Positions 33,111 through 44,940 of a stretch of DNA of 64,000 bases are shown here, in pieces. The translations under genes were made by a program, and so were the position numbers. The DNA comes from Orobanche coerulescens. Its lineage: Eukaryota; Streptophyta; Magnoliopsida; Lamiales; Orobanchaceae. Under the pieces are notes generated by a model, which was not told the DNA's origin, made no database searches, and saw only the letters and a program-made list of their open reading frames with translations. Position 1 is the first letter of the stretch; each line of letters opens with the position of its first letter. Where the stretch lies: NCBI GenBank assembly GCA_033398695.1, contig CM065802.1:202821096-202885095 (forward strand). The letters are read 5' to 3'.

Positions 33111-34324
33111 TCATCGGCTGGCCCGGCGGGCCTGCTCTCGCATCTCGGCTCTGATGGCAGCAACAATGCTCTCCCGCTCCGTCCGCTGCTCCTCTCGCAT
33201 GGCAGCCATCAAACTCTCCCTCTCTCTCCTCATCTCATCTCTCTCTCTCCTCGTCTCCTCTCTCAGCTCCTCTCTCTCTCTCCTCAGATCCTCTCTCTGC
33301 TCCTCTCTCTGCTCCTCTCTCTGTCTCCTCAGATCCTCCCTCAGCCCATCAAACAACTCCTGCAACCTCGCTCTGTCGGGTGGCGGGCCGGCATCTCCAT
33401 GTGTCAACAAAAGCGGCCTGGGACCCTCGTGGGCCTCCTCTAGCAAATCCTCTCCCGAGCGTGCGCTGCACTCTCCCCACCGGTCAAAGTGTGATATGAT
33501 GCGGTGGTCGATCGGGCCTGGGGCAAGCATCGGCTCGTCGTCGACCACGTCGCCCATCACGGCACAAAGCGCAGATGAGAGAGGGGTGCTTCACCGTCTT
33601 GGCCCCCCGATACACCTGGAAGATAGATCGGACCAGGATGGGGGCCACGTCAAACGCACTAAGTGATAGCATAAAGTGTCCGGCGGGAGAGAAAGACAGT
33701 ACGGATCTGGGAGGTGGGGTCAATGCGTGCGCAGATAAAATAAAGCCAGGCACGCCCGAGCCGGCTGAGGCGCGAGCTCCTGAAGTGGAAAGTGGAAGAA
33801 CCCTGTGCTCGCTGCTCCCAGTCGGTATCGGGCTGTGCAATGGTCTCGAGCAGGGCCTCCTTCGTGAGGCTGGTCATCACTCGGTCATAGGCCGACTCAT
33901 CAACCACCGGAAGCCCAAACAGCCTCCGAATAGCAGCCGTAGAGAAATCAACTATAACCCCTCGGACATCGACCTGAGTCTGAGACTCTAATGATGGCAA
34001 CGTATGCCCTGCCCGAATGTGCTTCAGCAGTGCGCTGGCGTAGAACTCCTGCACAATCGAGATAACTGCTGGCTCGGAGGGTGCAGCAAATATGGCCCAC
34101 CCCAGCTCATCAATCATAGTGAGCAATTCCCCGTCCTGAGGAGCTGGAGTAAAACCCCTCTCCGGAATAAGCGGTCGTGGGCGGATCTTTTCATTGAAGA
34201 TCTTGTGAATTTCAGGGTCCGAAAATTGGTGCCCCTCTGACTCGGCCCGACTACGAGAGGTCTCCCCTCGAGTAGGGGATGACTGGGTCCTAGCTCTCTT
34301 GCTCAGCTTCTTTGTTCTCACCAT
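33111..34324 (-). pseudogene. G accessory ORF: plant transposon protein domain plus coiled coil
   Basis: The start is the Met at 34324 (MVRTKKLSKRARTQ), directly after a splice-acceptor-like site. The middle matches the 'putative plant transposon protein' domain family often found in Athila-like elements (VDVRGVIVDFSTAAIRRLFG). This reading stops at 33659; the same domain continues in the next frame (FDVAPILVRSIFQVYRG, then HPSLICALCR). A third frame covers VVDDEPMLAPGPIDHRI and a long R/E-rich coiled coil (33111-33330). Two frameshifts therefore break a protein of about 400 residues. Its role is unknown; the position is that of the env-like gene in full Athila elements, but I see no clear membrane anchor. 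Confidence 0.7.
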
Positions 34325-34332
34325 AATCAGTC

Positions 34333-34854
34333 CTGAAAAGTACAACACGAGGGTTTATTTACGCAACAATAATAACAATGATCAACGCTCGGCTAAGGAT
34401 GTCCAGCCAGAAATCCCGAATTTAACAAAATAGCGCATACGTGAGAGAAGGATGAAATTGGACTTAAACGTTTAACCTGGATGTAAGGGTTGGGCTTGTC
34501 AGAAATTCGTAACGATACGTTGCACGAAAATTCAAACGATTGCTTTTCCAAAGAAAATTTTTCACTTAGGCAATTTATCAAACACCTTGAGGGCACAAGT
34601 TTACTTGAAGAATAAACATGGCTATAGCTCGATTCAACCCCCAAGAACAGAAACACAATTCAATCATCATCAACACAACACACTCAACTCATTCACATTC
34701 CAAACTAACCATGAAAATTCGATTAAAACTACCATGTTATTCTCTAGACAATCCTAAAACTTTTTGAAAGAAAATAACATATTCAATTCATCCAAAGCAT
34801 AAACAACTTCAAATCTAAACCATAAACAAGTGGAGATTAAAGATTTTAACATAC
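34333..34854 (-). other. Probable 5'-leader intron of the G accessory ORF
   Basis: On the minus strand, AAAAG|GTATGTT (donor at 34854) and TGTACTTTTCAG|GACTG (acceptor at 34333) bracket 522 bases of AT-rich sequence. The acceptor is nine bases before the ATG at 34324. Splice use is inferred from consensus only. Confidence 0.5.
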
Positions 34855-34980
34855 CTTTTGGTTTTTTGAAGAATGCAAGAAGAAATCGCAAGAAAAATTG
34901 GAAGACAACTTCGGCCGAATCGCGCGCTGGGGAGGGAAAGAGAAGGGAAGAAGAAATACCTGGGTGTTCGGCCGATTGAG

Positions 34981-35255
34981 AATTATAAGCTACCAGGGCC
35001 TTTCAGATTCCGCATAGTGTGCCGCGGCACAGCTAAAGTGAGCCGCGGCACAGGGTACAGTCCCTTTTACCTGCTTGCTCGTTTTGTCGTGTGCCGCGGC
35101 ACAGATTACGTGTGCCGCAGCTCAGTGCTCAAGTGTGCCGCGGCTCATTTATGCCGTGACGCGGCACAAGGTACAGTGTGTTTAGCTCATCTCCTTCGTT
35201 TTGTGTGTGCCGCGGCTCACAATACTTGTGCCGCGGCTCACACTTCAGTTTCTTC
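34981..35255 (-). promoter_or_regulatory. G internal promoter-like module
   Basis: Between gag-protease and the accessory ORF lie repeated GTGCCGCGGC(A/T)C palindromes (35017-35255). On the minus strand they are followed by the TATA-like GCTTATAATT (34981-34990). This copies the LTR layout of the same element, with the intron and ORF downstream. Confidence 0.5.
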
Positions 35256-35456
35256 CCTGGGACTTTCCTGCACAGAATTTTGAGAAGAACACGTTAAAAG
35301 CGAGAGGCAGAAGCAAATTGAAGCACAAAATTGATGAAAAATAAGAATCACGAATGCAAGAAAAATAAAGAAACGCAAAAATCTACAACTACGAACTCGG
35401 GTTGCCTCCCGAGAAGCGCTTAGTTTATAGTCTTCAGCCGGACCTATTGGACAACA

Positions 35457-37388
35457 TTAGTTCGCTTTTCGCAAACTCCATTTGGTTTCCGCCCCGTTCA
35501 TCGAACCGTTCATATATTTGTTAAAATTATGACCATTGGTCGTTAGCGATTCGACTTTCGGTTCGGTCATCAAATGTTGTTTGCGAAAAGGTTTCGATGT
35601 GAACAACTTCCCGAAACACCCGTTTTTTCCATGACTAATTGTCCACTGGGCTTTCGGCTTACTCTCCTCCTTCACAAATGCACTCAACACTGCAGCAGGT
35701 TCGTCCTCATGCTCGAGAAATGCTACTTGTTCTACATCCTTCTTAAAAATTGAACCATCTGCCACCGAATCTGAATTTTTCAACCGACTATGTTTTCGGT
35801 GCTTTCCTCTTTCAACTGCATCTGCACTTTCAATTTGTGACCTTTTATCAACACTTCCGGGACATGGAAACGATTTGAATACTCGAAAAGTAACTTGCTC
35901 GTCTTGGACCCTCAGAGTTAACTCCCCTTTTTCCACGTCTATAAGGGTTCGGCCAGTCGCTAAGAATGGTCGTCCCAAGATGATTGGAATATCTTTATCT
36001 TCCTCCATGTCGAGTACGATGAAATCAGCCGGAAAGATGAACTTGTCAACTTTGACTAAAACGTCCTCAATCACTCCCCTTGGGTATTTGATGGATCGAT
36101 CCGCCAATTGTAAGGAGACTGTTGTTGGCTTGGCTTCCCTAATATCCAGCTTTTTGAAAATCGACAGAGGCATGAGGTTGATACTAGCACCGAGATCGCA
36201 CAGTGCCTTTTTAAATGAAAGATTCCCCATGGTGCACGGTATGTTGAAGCTTCCCGGATCTTTCAATTTTGGTGGGAGCTTCTTTTGAAGAATTGCACTG
36301 CACTCCTCTGTCAAGGCGACCGTTTCAAACTCCTCAAGCTTTCTTTTCTTCGATAATATCTCTTTCATGAACTTAACGTAACTCGGCATCTGTTCCAACG
36401 CGTCGGCGAATGGAATGTTAATGTGAAGCTTTTTAAATACGTCAAGGAACTTAGAAAATTGTTTGTCCGCCCTTCTTTTCTGTAATCTCTGCGGAAACGG
36501 GACGGGGGGCACACATGTCTTCGAGTTATCCGTCAACTTTATTGAAGGTTTCAAATCCTTCGACTCCTCTGGCTCTAAATCATTCTTTTCCTCAATTTCC
36601 TTCTTCTTTTCACACCGCTCGGGCTGATCCAGCACCTCTTTCCCACTTCTTAAGCTGATTGTGTTTAGACTCTCTCTAGGATTTGTCTCTGTTGTACTCG
36701 GCAATGCTTCCTCCGGGCGAGCTGTCAACACACTAGCAATTTGGCCCAGCTGGACCTCCAAGTTCCGAATGGAAGCGGAATGATTTTGCAATGTTGCTTC
36801 AGTACGGGTCATAAATTGACTCGTATTTGCCGCCAATTTTGCGAGTGCTTCCTCAAGAGAAATTTTTGGAGCGGGAGGGTGCTGCTGTTGATTCTGAGCG
36901 AACGGGGGCTGGTTTGCGTTCTGTCCGTTTCTCCATGAAAAGTTGGGATGATTGCGCCACCCCGGATTATAAGTGTTGGAGTACGGGTTATTCTGCCGAT
37001 TTCCATTTCCCACGAATTGAGCCTGCTCCATCTGATGTTGCTCGAACGGGTTCCCAACTTGACACTCTGCGCTCGGGTGTGATCCGTTACACCAATTGCA
37101 TGTCTCTATGGTAACGGGGGCTGGTGCGTGCGAAAATGCTTGGAGCTGTTGGGTTAAAGCGGCGACTTGAGCTGACAAAGTGGAAATCGGGTCATTACTT
37201 GAAACTTCCATAACTCTCTTCGGTTCAATCTTTCCGATGGCCATTGGTATGCGTTTGCGGCCATAGCTTCCAAAAGCGAGTGTGCCTCGGCCATACTTTT
37301 TCCCATCAAGGCCCCACCAGAGGCCGCATCCACAAGAGTGCGTGTAGAAGCACTCAAACCAAGATAGAACGTCTGAATCTGAAGCCAA
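35457..37388 (-). CDS. G gag C-terminus and aspartic protease
   Basis: Real homology starts near 37225 (PKRVMEVSSNDPISTLSAQV); the first 55 residues are out-of-frame read-in. A single zinc knuckle of Athila style follows (CNWCNGSHPSAEC), then a Q/N-rich stretch and a K/E-rich linker. The protease has active site ALCDLGASINLMPLS and the IILGRPFLATGRTLID strand. The frame ends at 35457 without entering RT, whereas Athila gag-pol normally continues. Asp-Leu-Gly replaces the common Asp-Ser/Thr-Gly, as is usual in this clade. The protein would cut Gag during particle maturation. Confidence 0.85.
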   Translation of the reverse strand: MASDSDVLSWFECFYTHSCGCGLWWGLDGKKYGRGTLAFGSYGRKRIPMAIGKIEPKRVMEVSSNDPISTLSAQVAALTQQLQAFSHAPAPVTIETCNWCNGSHPSAECQVGNPFEQHQMEQAQFVGNGNRQNNPYSNTYNPGWRNHPNFSWRNGQNANQPPFAQNQQQHPPAPKISLEEALAKLAANTSQFMTRTEATLQNHSASIRNLEVQLGQIASVLTARPEEALPSTTETNPRESLNTISLRSGKEVLDQPERCEKKKEIEEKNDLEPEESKDLKPSIKLTDNSKTCVPPVPFPQRLQKRRADKQFSKFLDVFKKLHINIPFADALEQMPSYVKFMKEILSKKRKLEEFETVALTEECSAILQKKLPPKLKDPGSFNIPCTMGNLSFKKALCDLGASINLMPLSIFKKLDIREAKPTTVSLQLADRSIKYPRGVIEDVLVKVDKFIFPADFIVLDMEEDKDIPIILGRPFLATGRTLIDVEKGELTLRVQDEQVTFRVFKSFPCPGSVDKRSQIESADAVERGKHRKHSRLKNSDSVADGSIFKKDVEQVAFLEHEDEPAAVLSAFVKEESKPKAQWTISHGKNGCFGKLFTSKPFRKQHLMTEPKVESLTTNGHNFNKYMNGSMNGAETKWSLRKAN

Positions 37389-38029
37389 TCAGGAAGGCCG
37401 TGATGAGGGCATCTTCGTAACAAATCTTTATATCGCTCCCACGCCTCGTGGAGCGATTCCATATCGTACTGACCAAAAGTGGTTATTTCGTTTCTCAACC
37501 TTGCCGTCTTAGCAGGTGGGAAGAATTTGGCAAGGAAGGCTTGCGCTAACCCCTCCCATGTTGTAATCGACCCCGGCGGTAAGGAATTTAACCAAAATTT
37601 TGCTTTATCCCTCAAAGAGAAAGGGAAAAGCCTCAATCGGATGGCATCATCGGTGACACCATTGGTCTTGAACGTGTCGCATATCTCAAGGAAAGAAGAA
37701 ATATGGGCATTCGGGTCGTCATTCGGCAGTCCGCAGAATTGGCTCGCCTGCACCATCTGAATAATAGCAGGCTTGATCTCAAAATTATTGGCTTGGATAG
37801 TGGGACGCCGAATTCCCGAAAAATTAGCATTGATCTGCGGTATGGCATAATCTCGAAGAGCTAGTTCCGGTTGAACTTGCCGCATATGGTTATCTCCTCC
37901 TTGGACTTCGATATTCTCGGCCATGTTGACTGTCGTCTGCAACTCTCTTCTCTCCTTTTTGTTCCTTCTTAGAGTGCGCTCGAGCTCGGTATCCAAAGGT
38001 AGTAGGCCTTCGTTACCGAGTTTTCTCAT
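37154..38029 (-). CDS. G gag N-terminal domain
   Basis: The start is the Met at 38029 (MRKLGNEGLLPLDTELERTL), shortly downstream of the primer site. It contains the retrotransposon Gag core at residues 95-255 (GLPNDDPNAHISSFLEICDT, FPFSLRDKAKFWLNSLPPGS, FFPPAKTARLRNEI). A frameshift at about 37225, where PSERLN should lead into PKRV, separates it from the zinc-knuckle/protease frame. One small indel therefore breaks an otherwise long gag-protease ORF. Confidence 0.88.
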   Translation of the reverse strand: MRKLGNEGLLPLDTELERTLRRNKKERRELQTTVNMAENIEVQGGDNHMRQVQPELALRDYAIPQINANFSGIRRPTIQANNFEIKPAIIQMVQASQFCGLPNDDPNAHISSFLEICDTFKTNGVTDDAIRLRLFPFSLRDKAKFWLNSLPPGSITTWEGLAQAFLAKFFPPAKTARLRNEITTFGQYDMESLHEAWERYKDLLRRCPHHGLPDWLQIQTFYLGLSASTRTLVDAASGGALMGKSMAEAHSLLEAMAANAYQWPSERLNRRELWKFQVMTRFPLCQLKSPL

Positions 38030-38147
38030 GCACTACACGAAAGGTCCTGAAAGGAAAAATAAATAAACGAAATTAAATACACAAAAATAAAAATAAAACG
38101 TTCAAATTAAGACTAGAAATACTTAAATCAATATTAGAAAATTTCAG

Positions 38148-38165
38148 TCCTCGGCAACGGCGCCA
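38148..38165 (-). other. G primer binding site
   Basis: The minus strand reads TGGCGCCGTTGCCGAGGA, six bases inside the 5' LTR. It is the Athila/Tat style of primer site. Confidence 0.8.
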
Positions 38166-38171
38166 AAAACT

Positions 38172-39478
38172 TGTTGCGATTTTTCTTACACGCAAGTGCA
38201 CGTCATCGGTTACAAGTAATAAAGTGATAAGTAGAGTATCGTTCCCACGAGGACTGAATCTCTAACTACCGATTTTTGTGTATTCCAATTTTATTTGAAC
38301 AATCGAATTTGGGTTTGTGCAATTAATGACTAAAAGAATTACTAAGCAACTAAACAGTAGAAAACGATAGCTTGGATAAAAGAAATCAAATGATGAATAA
38401 GTCTAGGGTTCTGAATCCACCCCAGTTTATCCGAATTTACTCTCGATTATCCGTAATAAATAATTTTCCCAATTTATTGAAGGCGGAGATTGCTAATATA
38501 TTCTACCGCCTCTCCCGAGGTCAATAGATTTATCTAAAGGCGAATAACGCACTCTATCCCTAGGTGAATTAATTCGTCAATAGGCGAAAAGCTTAAAATC
38601 TCCCAAAGGCCACGTAGTTCCTATGAGTATATTCCTATCTCACAGAATAAAACGGTCCTCACCAATAGTTCCTCACCAAATCTCCTCTCCCGATTCAAGT
38701 GAATGATTAAATCAATACAACTATTGGCGATAATTGCAAGCATTAAACACAATTGGGAAAACTCAACAAAAAGGTAATTAATTGGATAATCTCAAGCAAT
38801 TCGTCAAAACAAAGGTTTCATCAAAACCCTAGATTAGGGCTTTAGCCTGACATACTAATAATTGAAAATACAGAATAAATAAATGAAAGCATAAAATTCA
38901 AACGCAGATGAAGCTCGGATTCCTCCGTTCTTCGCCTTCGCCTCTCGCCTTTGAAGTCTTCTGCTTCCCTCTTCTTCTGCCGTCTCCAAGCTTAAGCTCC
39001 AAAAGATTCAAGATCAAAAGATAATTAATTAGGGTCTTAAACCCTATTTATAGCTCAGCATATCCTCCAAATCGCGTCCGTATCCGTAGGTCGAAAACTG
39101 GCTTTGAAACGGCCCTAATTCGCGCGGACAACCAAAAACCGCCAAGTGTGCCGCGGCACACTAAACTGTGCCGCGGCACAGAGCCTTCACTGGATGCCCG
39201 GGCGTCCTCAATTTCTTCGTGCCGCACTCACTGGATCGTGCCGCGTACAGCAGTACGCTTTACTCGCCTTGGCCGGGTGTCTTCCTGTGCCGCGGCGCTT
39301 CCTTGTGCCGCGGCTCGAGTCCAGATTTGCTGCGCCCGCTTTTGCCTCGTTTTAGCTCCCGGACTTCAATTTCCTGTCAATCATACAAAATTAAGGCATT
39401 AAAGGCTCATTTAGACAATTTCACTCTCCAAAATACTACAAAATAATGATAAATAAGAGTATAAAAATATGCCTAACA
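38172..39478 (-). repeat. G 5' LTR (right; 1307 bp)
   Basis: This is the sister of 30360-31669. The palindrome cluster (39147-39320, with intact GTGCCGCGGCAC) precedes the TATA box at 39043-39056 in the sense direction. Most differences from the left LTR fall in the GC-rich cluster. Confidence 0.92.
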
Positions 39479-40943
39479 AACATCAATATCAAAACACCAA
39501 CATCAATAATAATGATCACAACAATGTCTTAAATCGACATCAATACCAACAACAACAATCGATACATCGATACCGCGAACCGACTATTGACAATAACATC
39601 AACAACGAGTATCTCAATGCCTTGAACGGCTTTTGCCAAACAACAATAACATTTGGCATAATTTGACGAAGGGTATCGTGTCAAACAATCCCCTGATATC
39701 AACAAAATCATAAAGAGACCAAGTCTCGAAATGATACACACATTCATACATATACATGATAACATTAATCTCATTGACTAGTACAAGTATAAACTTGCCT
39801 CAAACCAAAGGTGATGAAATCCTCGAACGAATGACGAATGGCGTCCTCCAACAATCACAAGCACTCGAACAACCTTGAATGAAATACAATTCATTCAATA
39901 ACACGATAGAAATCAAAAACATCACAAAAGACAACCCCGATTCAACACGAATCGATCAAACCACACAAACAAATATCATAGTCTCCAACTATGAATTCTA
40001 ACGTCCTCCGACACCTCAATGATCAATTAACATGATCATTATGTTCTTAACACTTGTGAAAAACAATTCAACAAAGATTATCAAGAACAACATCAATTCA
40101 ATCATCTCAAAATGGCAATATCACCAATATCATCATCAATACCTCAAGAACATCATCGTCACAACAAACATGATGTCTTCACCAAAATCAATCACCAATT
40201 CCTCAAGAATTTTGGATTAATCAACAAGATTAACTTAACCATTTCAAAATTATGATAATCACATCCTAATTCATCATAAATCCTTACTAAAATGGTTATA
40301 ATCTCTCAAGAACACAACCAACAACAATAATCATCTCAAGGCTATGTTTATCATCTAAAAATCTTAACATAACTCTTCCTATAACTCCAAGTATTCTTAA
40401 ACATCAAGAACACAATCAAACTCAAGCTATATCATCATGTTCTTCATCATAAGTTCATCAAAACTATGAAGAACCATACTATCCTCCAACAAATCATCAT
40501 TACACGAACTACACGACAGCAACATCAACATAATCTCGAGTTAAACACAAGATTAACCAACATACCTCTAGAAAATGAAGAACAACCTAAAACCATCAAG
40601 AATCCACTCCAATCTTCAAGTTCCTAATCTCAAATCCAAGTTATGAAGCTCCAAAACAAGTTGGAAGAGGCTAAGTATCAAGAACAAGTCCAGAGGGACG
40701 ATTCTAGGGAGAGGAAAATCGGTTTTGGTTTGAGAAGAAATGAAAAATGGAACCAAAATATATAATCTAACAAGCTCATTACGGCCGCTATAGCACCACC
40801 TTAACGTACGTTATGCCCCTTAACATACGTTATCGCTTCTACGTAGCGTACGCTGCGTAATCCAAAACTCACTGCCTCAAAACGGAGTACCCAGTACGTA
40901 CATTAACTAAATTATGTACGTAACAAACCTCACCATTACGTAC
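39479..40943 (-). repeat. E left LTR, segment 3 with promoter
   Basis: This is AT-rich non-coding sequence with many atcaac/caacaa runs. The minus strand has the TATA-like GATTATATATTTTGG (40753-40767). Upstream in the sense direction is the TTACGTACGTAA-type array that starts at 40785 and continues past H at 51240-51440. Confidence 0.78.
40785..40943 (-). promoter_or_regulatory. E LTR array of ACGTACG palindromes, part 1
   Basis: TTAACGTACGTTA, TTAACATACGTTA, GTAGCGTACGCTGC and decayed ATTACGTAC sites are closely spaced. H is inserted inside one of them. Part 2 lies at 51240-51440. Confidence 0.6.
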
Positions 40944-41297
40944 TGTAATACCAAGAGTATTACATGCTGTTTCATATCAATTACCTCATTTTTTTTAATA
41001 AATGTGCTCCATCGTGATGAATGTACTTTTATACGTTATGTTTAGACCATATTGTCATGTATAAAAGCTTGTCCGCACTTATTGTTTTTGTGATGTAATT
41101 GTATGATGTTGATGATACGTCGGTGACATACCTTGATGTCGTTGAGCAATTATCGGTGCGAATATGACGGTGACCAACGTCTTGTTCCCCGAGGAATTGT
41201 TGGACGAGTCTAAAGGGAAGTCGCGTTATAAGGATTAAATGTAATAATAACTTAGTGAACAACAAAACCTTACGTACGTTATTCGCTAAACGTTACG

Positions 41298-42752
41298 TGT
41301 TGGAATATAAAACGCAGCGGAAGCGAGATGGATTAATATTTTATGAAAGGTTTTATAAACTAACCAACATAAATAGCGGATCTATTTAGGCTTGTCAATT
41401 AATTAATTAAACAGATTAATTAACAATTCAAATATATGTATTTACGCAGTAGGAATTGGTAAGTCATACCTTTGAAGCGAAGTGGTAGAAAAATCCCTTT
41501 CTGGTCAATCGAACACCTCCTTGATTCTTCCTTGATCTACTTGTTTTTCTACCTCAAAGTCTTCTAGAGTATATCCCGCCTAAGACCCGGATGTCGTGTG
41601 GGCAACAATCTACCGGACTTCTCGGAGAACAATATGGATCGGCCGAATTATTCCCAAGAAACATTTTACGAACTTTTTTCTCTATTTTTCTTGAATATTT
41701 TAGTATTTAGAAAAATGTTGTGTTAGCTAAATTGTGGAATCCAAGACACAAGTCAAGATCCACAATTAAACACAAGATATGAAAAAAATCGAAAAATTCC
41801 TTGTTCAAGAGTGTGGAGAACTCGGCCCACTCTAGGGACCTTAAGGAGGACAAGGCAAGGACTCCCAATAGATATCTTCTTTCCAATATTATGACTCTTC
41901 CTAATATGAAGACTCTATTAATATCAACTTAGTCCACTAAAAAGTTGATATTGCACTTCCTACCAAAATCTCAAATTACGAAATTTGGATCCTTTTTTAA
42001 TCAATTATTTCCTGTGTTTAAGATATTCCATGTCCATTAATTAATTTAAGCTACTGACAGCTTTTAATTAATTAATATATTATACATGAGTATACCACTC
42101 GACTTTTATTATTATATCGGAAAATTAATTCCACCTGCAGGGTTTAATATAATAATCATTTCAAGTGCCTCAATGGACATAATCAACCCGACTGGCCGGG
42201 ACACGATTCTAGCTATAATATTAATTAATATATAAATAATAATATTGCCCAAAATATCGAGCATATTGAGTCAATCATTTTGGCTCTCACCCATGATAAA
42301 TCAAAATAATAAATATTAAATATATATAATTAAATATTAATCACTAGAATTAAGAAATAATAATTGTCCGAGATGTGAGTTCTTCTTATGGTCAGCACAG
42401 AAGAATCTATCTCCCCTCGATCCTGTTCAACGTATACCGAATACGCTAATATATGCTAATGGTCAAGACCAACCAATCTCAAGCATATACTACAACCTCT
42501 TACATAACGGTCTAATGTTATATAGGTTGTGAACTAATTATTACTATATAGGGAACCGATAATGTGATCTTCTGTGAGATACGACACACCACATTATCTA
42601 CAATACAAAGTAATTTAGACAACATTTGCATAACCCTAGCGTGAATAAATATGCAAAACATGTGACAAATGAATTAAATATTCTCATAGATAAAGACCGA
42701 GAAATTAGGTAATACAAGCATAAAGTATGCTTTGATGTATACAACCCTAACA
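41298..42752. mobile_element. J: Copia-type solo LTR
   Basis: This 1455-bp insertion begins TGTTGGAATATAAAACGC and ends CCCTAACA. It is flanked by ttacg (41293-41297 and 42753-42757) and absent from H's other LTR (49330). The ends and AT-rich non-coding content fit a Copia LTR. No internal region is present, so the rest was probably lost by LTR-LTR recombination. Confidence 0.82.
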
Positions 42753-43070
42753 TTACGTACGCTAAGTATGATGGCATTACGTACGCTAAGGATTAGGCCT
42801 TACATACGTATCACAGTCTTCAGTCTTCGGACAAGAATCTTGATCCGTGTGGTCAGGACAACTTTCGGCGCGACAGCGACAGGTAAGTCAACTGGTGTTA
42901 CGTACGTTAACTGAGCCAGAATTACATACATAATGATCGGTGTTATTTCGGGCAGTAAGTTATGAGCTTTCTTTACGTATGCTAACCATTTCGCATAACA
43001 TACGTAACAGGGCTTACGTACGTAAATTTTAAGGTTTAACGTACGTAAAGCCATCCTGGTTTTATAAAAT
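42753..43070 (+). promoter_or_regulatory. H LTR palindrome array and TATA box
   Basis: Repeated (T)TACGTACG(C)TAA sites include TTACGTACGTAA near 43014 and AACGTACGTAAAG at 43038. TTTTATAAAATG follows about 10 bases later. The right LTR has the same layout at 49310-49598, but one intersite segment of about 60 bases is missing. Confidence 0.65.
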
Positions 43071-44718
43071 GACACCTGCCCTTTCATTTCGTCCGATCCA
43101 AAAATCACTTCCTCTCTCTCATATACCATCCTCCAGCCTCCCCAATCCGATTTTAGCCTCCCTAATCGAGTGTTATCCTAGTAGAGTGGGTTGATCCAGC
43201 TCCGGAGAAAGCCTTGAGGGTGTTGTCCTTCTGTTCTTCATCGTTCCTTGTTGTTCTTCCTCGTCTCTCGTTAAGTAAGGTGAGTTATCTAACCTTTGAA
43301 TCTATTTCGACGTGATAGTTATGATTTCGGGTGTTGGGTAGTATAGAACTCTTGATGATAATCAAACCGTTAAAAACTAACATTAATCATAATCGTTAAA
43401 CGTAAGTCTATCTCGGATTAGAAATTTGTATACATACCGCTGTGAAAATTGTATATCGGATCGTAACATTAGGAGTAAAACTGTGTTGATGATTCTATTG
43501 TGTTAGTCATGTAATAGGTTGTGTTGAATTGATTCTATTATCGTTCTTAAACTCATTAAAATTATTAAAGTGAATTAGTTATCAAATACCGAATTAGGCG
43601 AACAATCGTTAACGACGATTATGCTGGAATTGTACTCGACCATTCCACAATAAAGTTGAAAGAAAATTTTGAACTAGTAGTTAGTAAATAGATGATTTTG
43701 GTTGTAGTATAATCGTCTTGGATGAATATTGCAAGTAGTATTGTGATTGAAATGTTCTGGTAAATTGATAATCCAGAAATTGAGAATCGTAAGTAGTTCA
43801 CCCTATCATCAATCGTAGAATCGTGGTCCAAATGTTAGGAAGTTGAAGTAGGATAAGAACTCAATTAGGAAGGGGGGAAAACGTTGTTATTCGTCATCTT
43901 ATAAGGTATTAATCGCGAAAATGTAATTAGGTTGAGCTCTCGATCAATAATGGTCGTTCGATCTATCATTACTTGAAGGGAATTACCTCGTCGGACTTGA
44001 GGCAAGTGAATCCTTGCTCAGACTATGTTATATTAAATTCCAAAATCTAATGTGTGTCAGTATCTGTAGAAATGTGCTCGTTTTACTTATATTGTCCGGA
44101 GTATTCCTGAGTAGATACTTCTGTGACCCTTGGTTGCAACCATGGGAGTTTTTATGTTGATATACCGTACGGAACTGTGTTGCGGGATATAAACCTAAAT
44201 GGTACCTACATCCGTAGTATTCCGGTGTATATGCTTTCGTGACCCTTGGTTGCGACCTTGGGAGTTTATGTGCTGATAGATAATGTTGAGTATTCTGTTA
44301 TGTATTGCCTTACCGAGTAATAACATTGTACTGCGGATTTATCTGATTCTATGAATGAATTTTGTTCGTGTTGTCTGACCTAGGTTGGCTGGCACGATTC
44401 GTCGTGTCAGGCAAATTTGTTGAATATGTGCATGACATTCCCGAAGGTTCTGGTAAGGCTTGAGCAGTGTTGGGAAGAAGCCTTGTTGTTCTGTTTCTTA
44501 AATTGAACTCTGGAAACATTCCACGTTATGTAATAACTGCGTACGCAGACTTGTTTTTCTTTAAAGTATTTCGTTTCGTACTTACGCTATCATGTAGCTA
44601 CTTTCCGAAAATTATTTTATGAATTATTTTTAAACTCTTTAAAAACTTACCTTGTGGGTCCCACACGGGATTCTCGGCACTGTAGCGTCCCAGCAAATTT
44701 TGGGAGCATTACAGAAAA

Positions 44719-44731
44719 TGGTATCGGAGCC
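44719..44731 (+). other. H primer binding site
   Basis: TGGTATCGGAGCC, five bases after the LTR, resembles the initiator tRNA-Met complement with one change (CGG for CAG), the same variant as in F and I. Confidence 0.75.
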
Positions 44732-44940
44732 GAACACTCATGTGGAATATTTTATCAAAACGTTTTGAAAATGTTTAAAGACCATCAAAAGTCCAACACT
44801 CCAAGCGACCGTAATTCCTCGAGGAATGTTAAGGTGAAAAACACGTATGTTTCTTGAGAATCAGGTATGATGTTTGAATTCAATAGAACTCAAAGAATGA
44901 TTGTACTGAAGTGACCCTTTAGATCGAATAATTATCACAA

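Larger units (their letters stand above)
30360..39478 (-). mobile_element. G: Athila-type Gypsy element lacking RT and integrase
   Basis: A complete 9119-bp insertion is flanked by aacat (30355-30359 and 39479-39483). LTRs are 1310 and 1307 bp with ends TGTTGCG/CCTAACA. The primer site is TGGCGCCGTTGCCGAGGA (38148-38165, minus) and the polypurine tract is AAGTTTGGGGGTATT. It encodes gag-protease and, downstream, a separate accessory ORF preceded by its own promoter-like module and an intron-like gap. No RT, RNase H or integrase sequence lies between 35457 and 31669, so it must be mobilised in trans. Confidence 0.9.
40944..44713 (+). repeat. H 5' LTR, interrupted by J
   Basis: Without J it is about 2.3 kb. 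The palindrome array is at 41270-41297 and 42753-43055, directly followed by the TATA box TTTTATAAAATG (43059-43070). Two copies of GTGACCCTTGGTTGC (44124 and 44241) lie in the transcribed part. It ends GGGAGCATTACA. Confidence 0.9.

Noticed and set aside
33154..33991. Plus-strand frames of 170 and 138 codons, Ser/Leu-rich
   Set aside because: They are antisense to the coiled-coil and domain part of G's accessory ORF on the minus strand.
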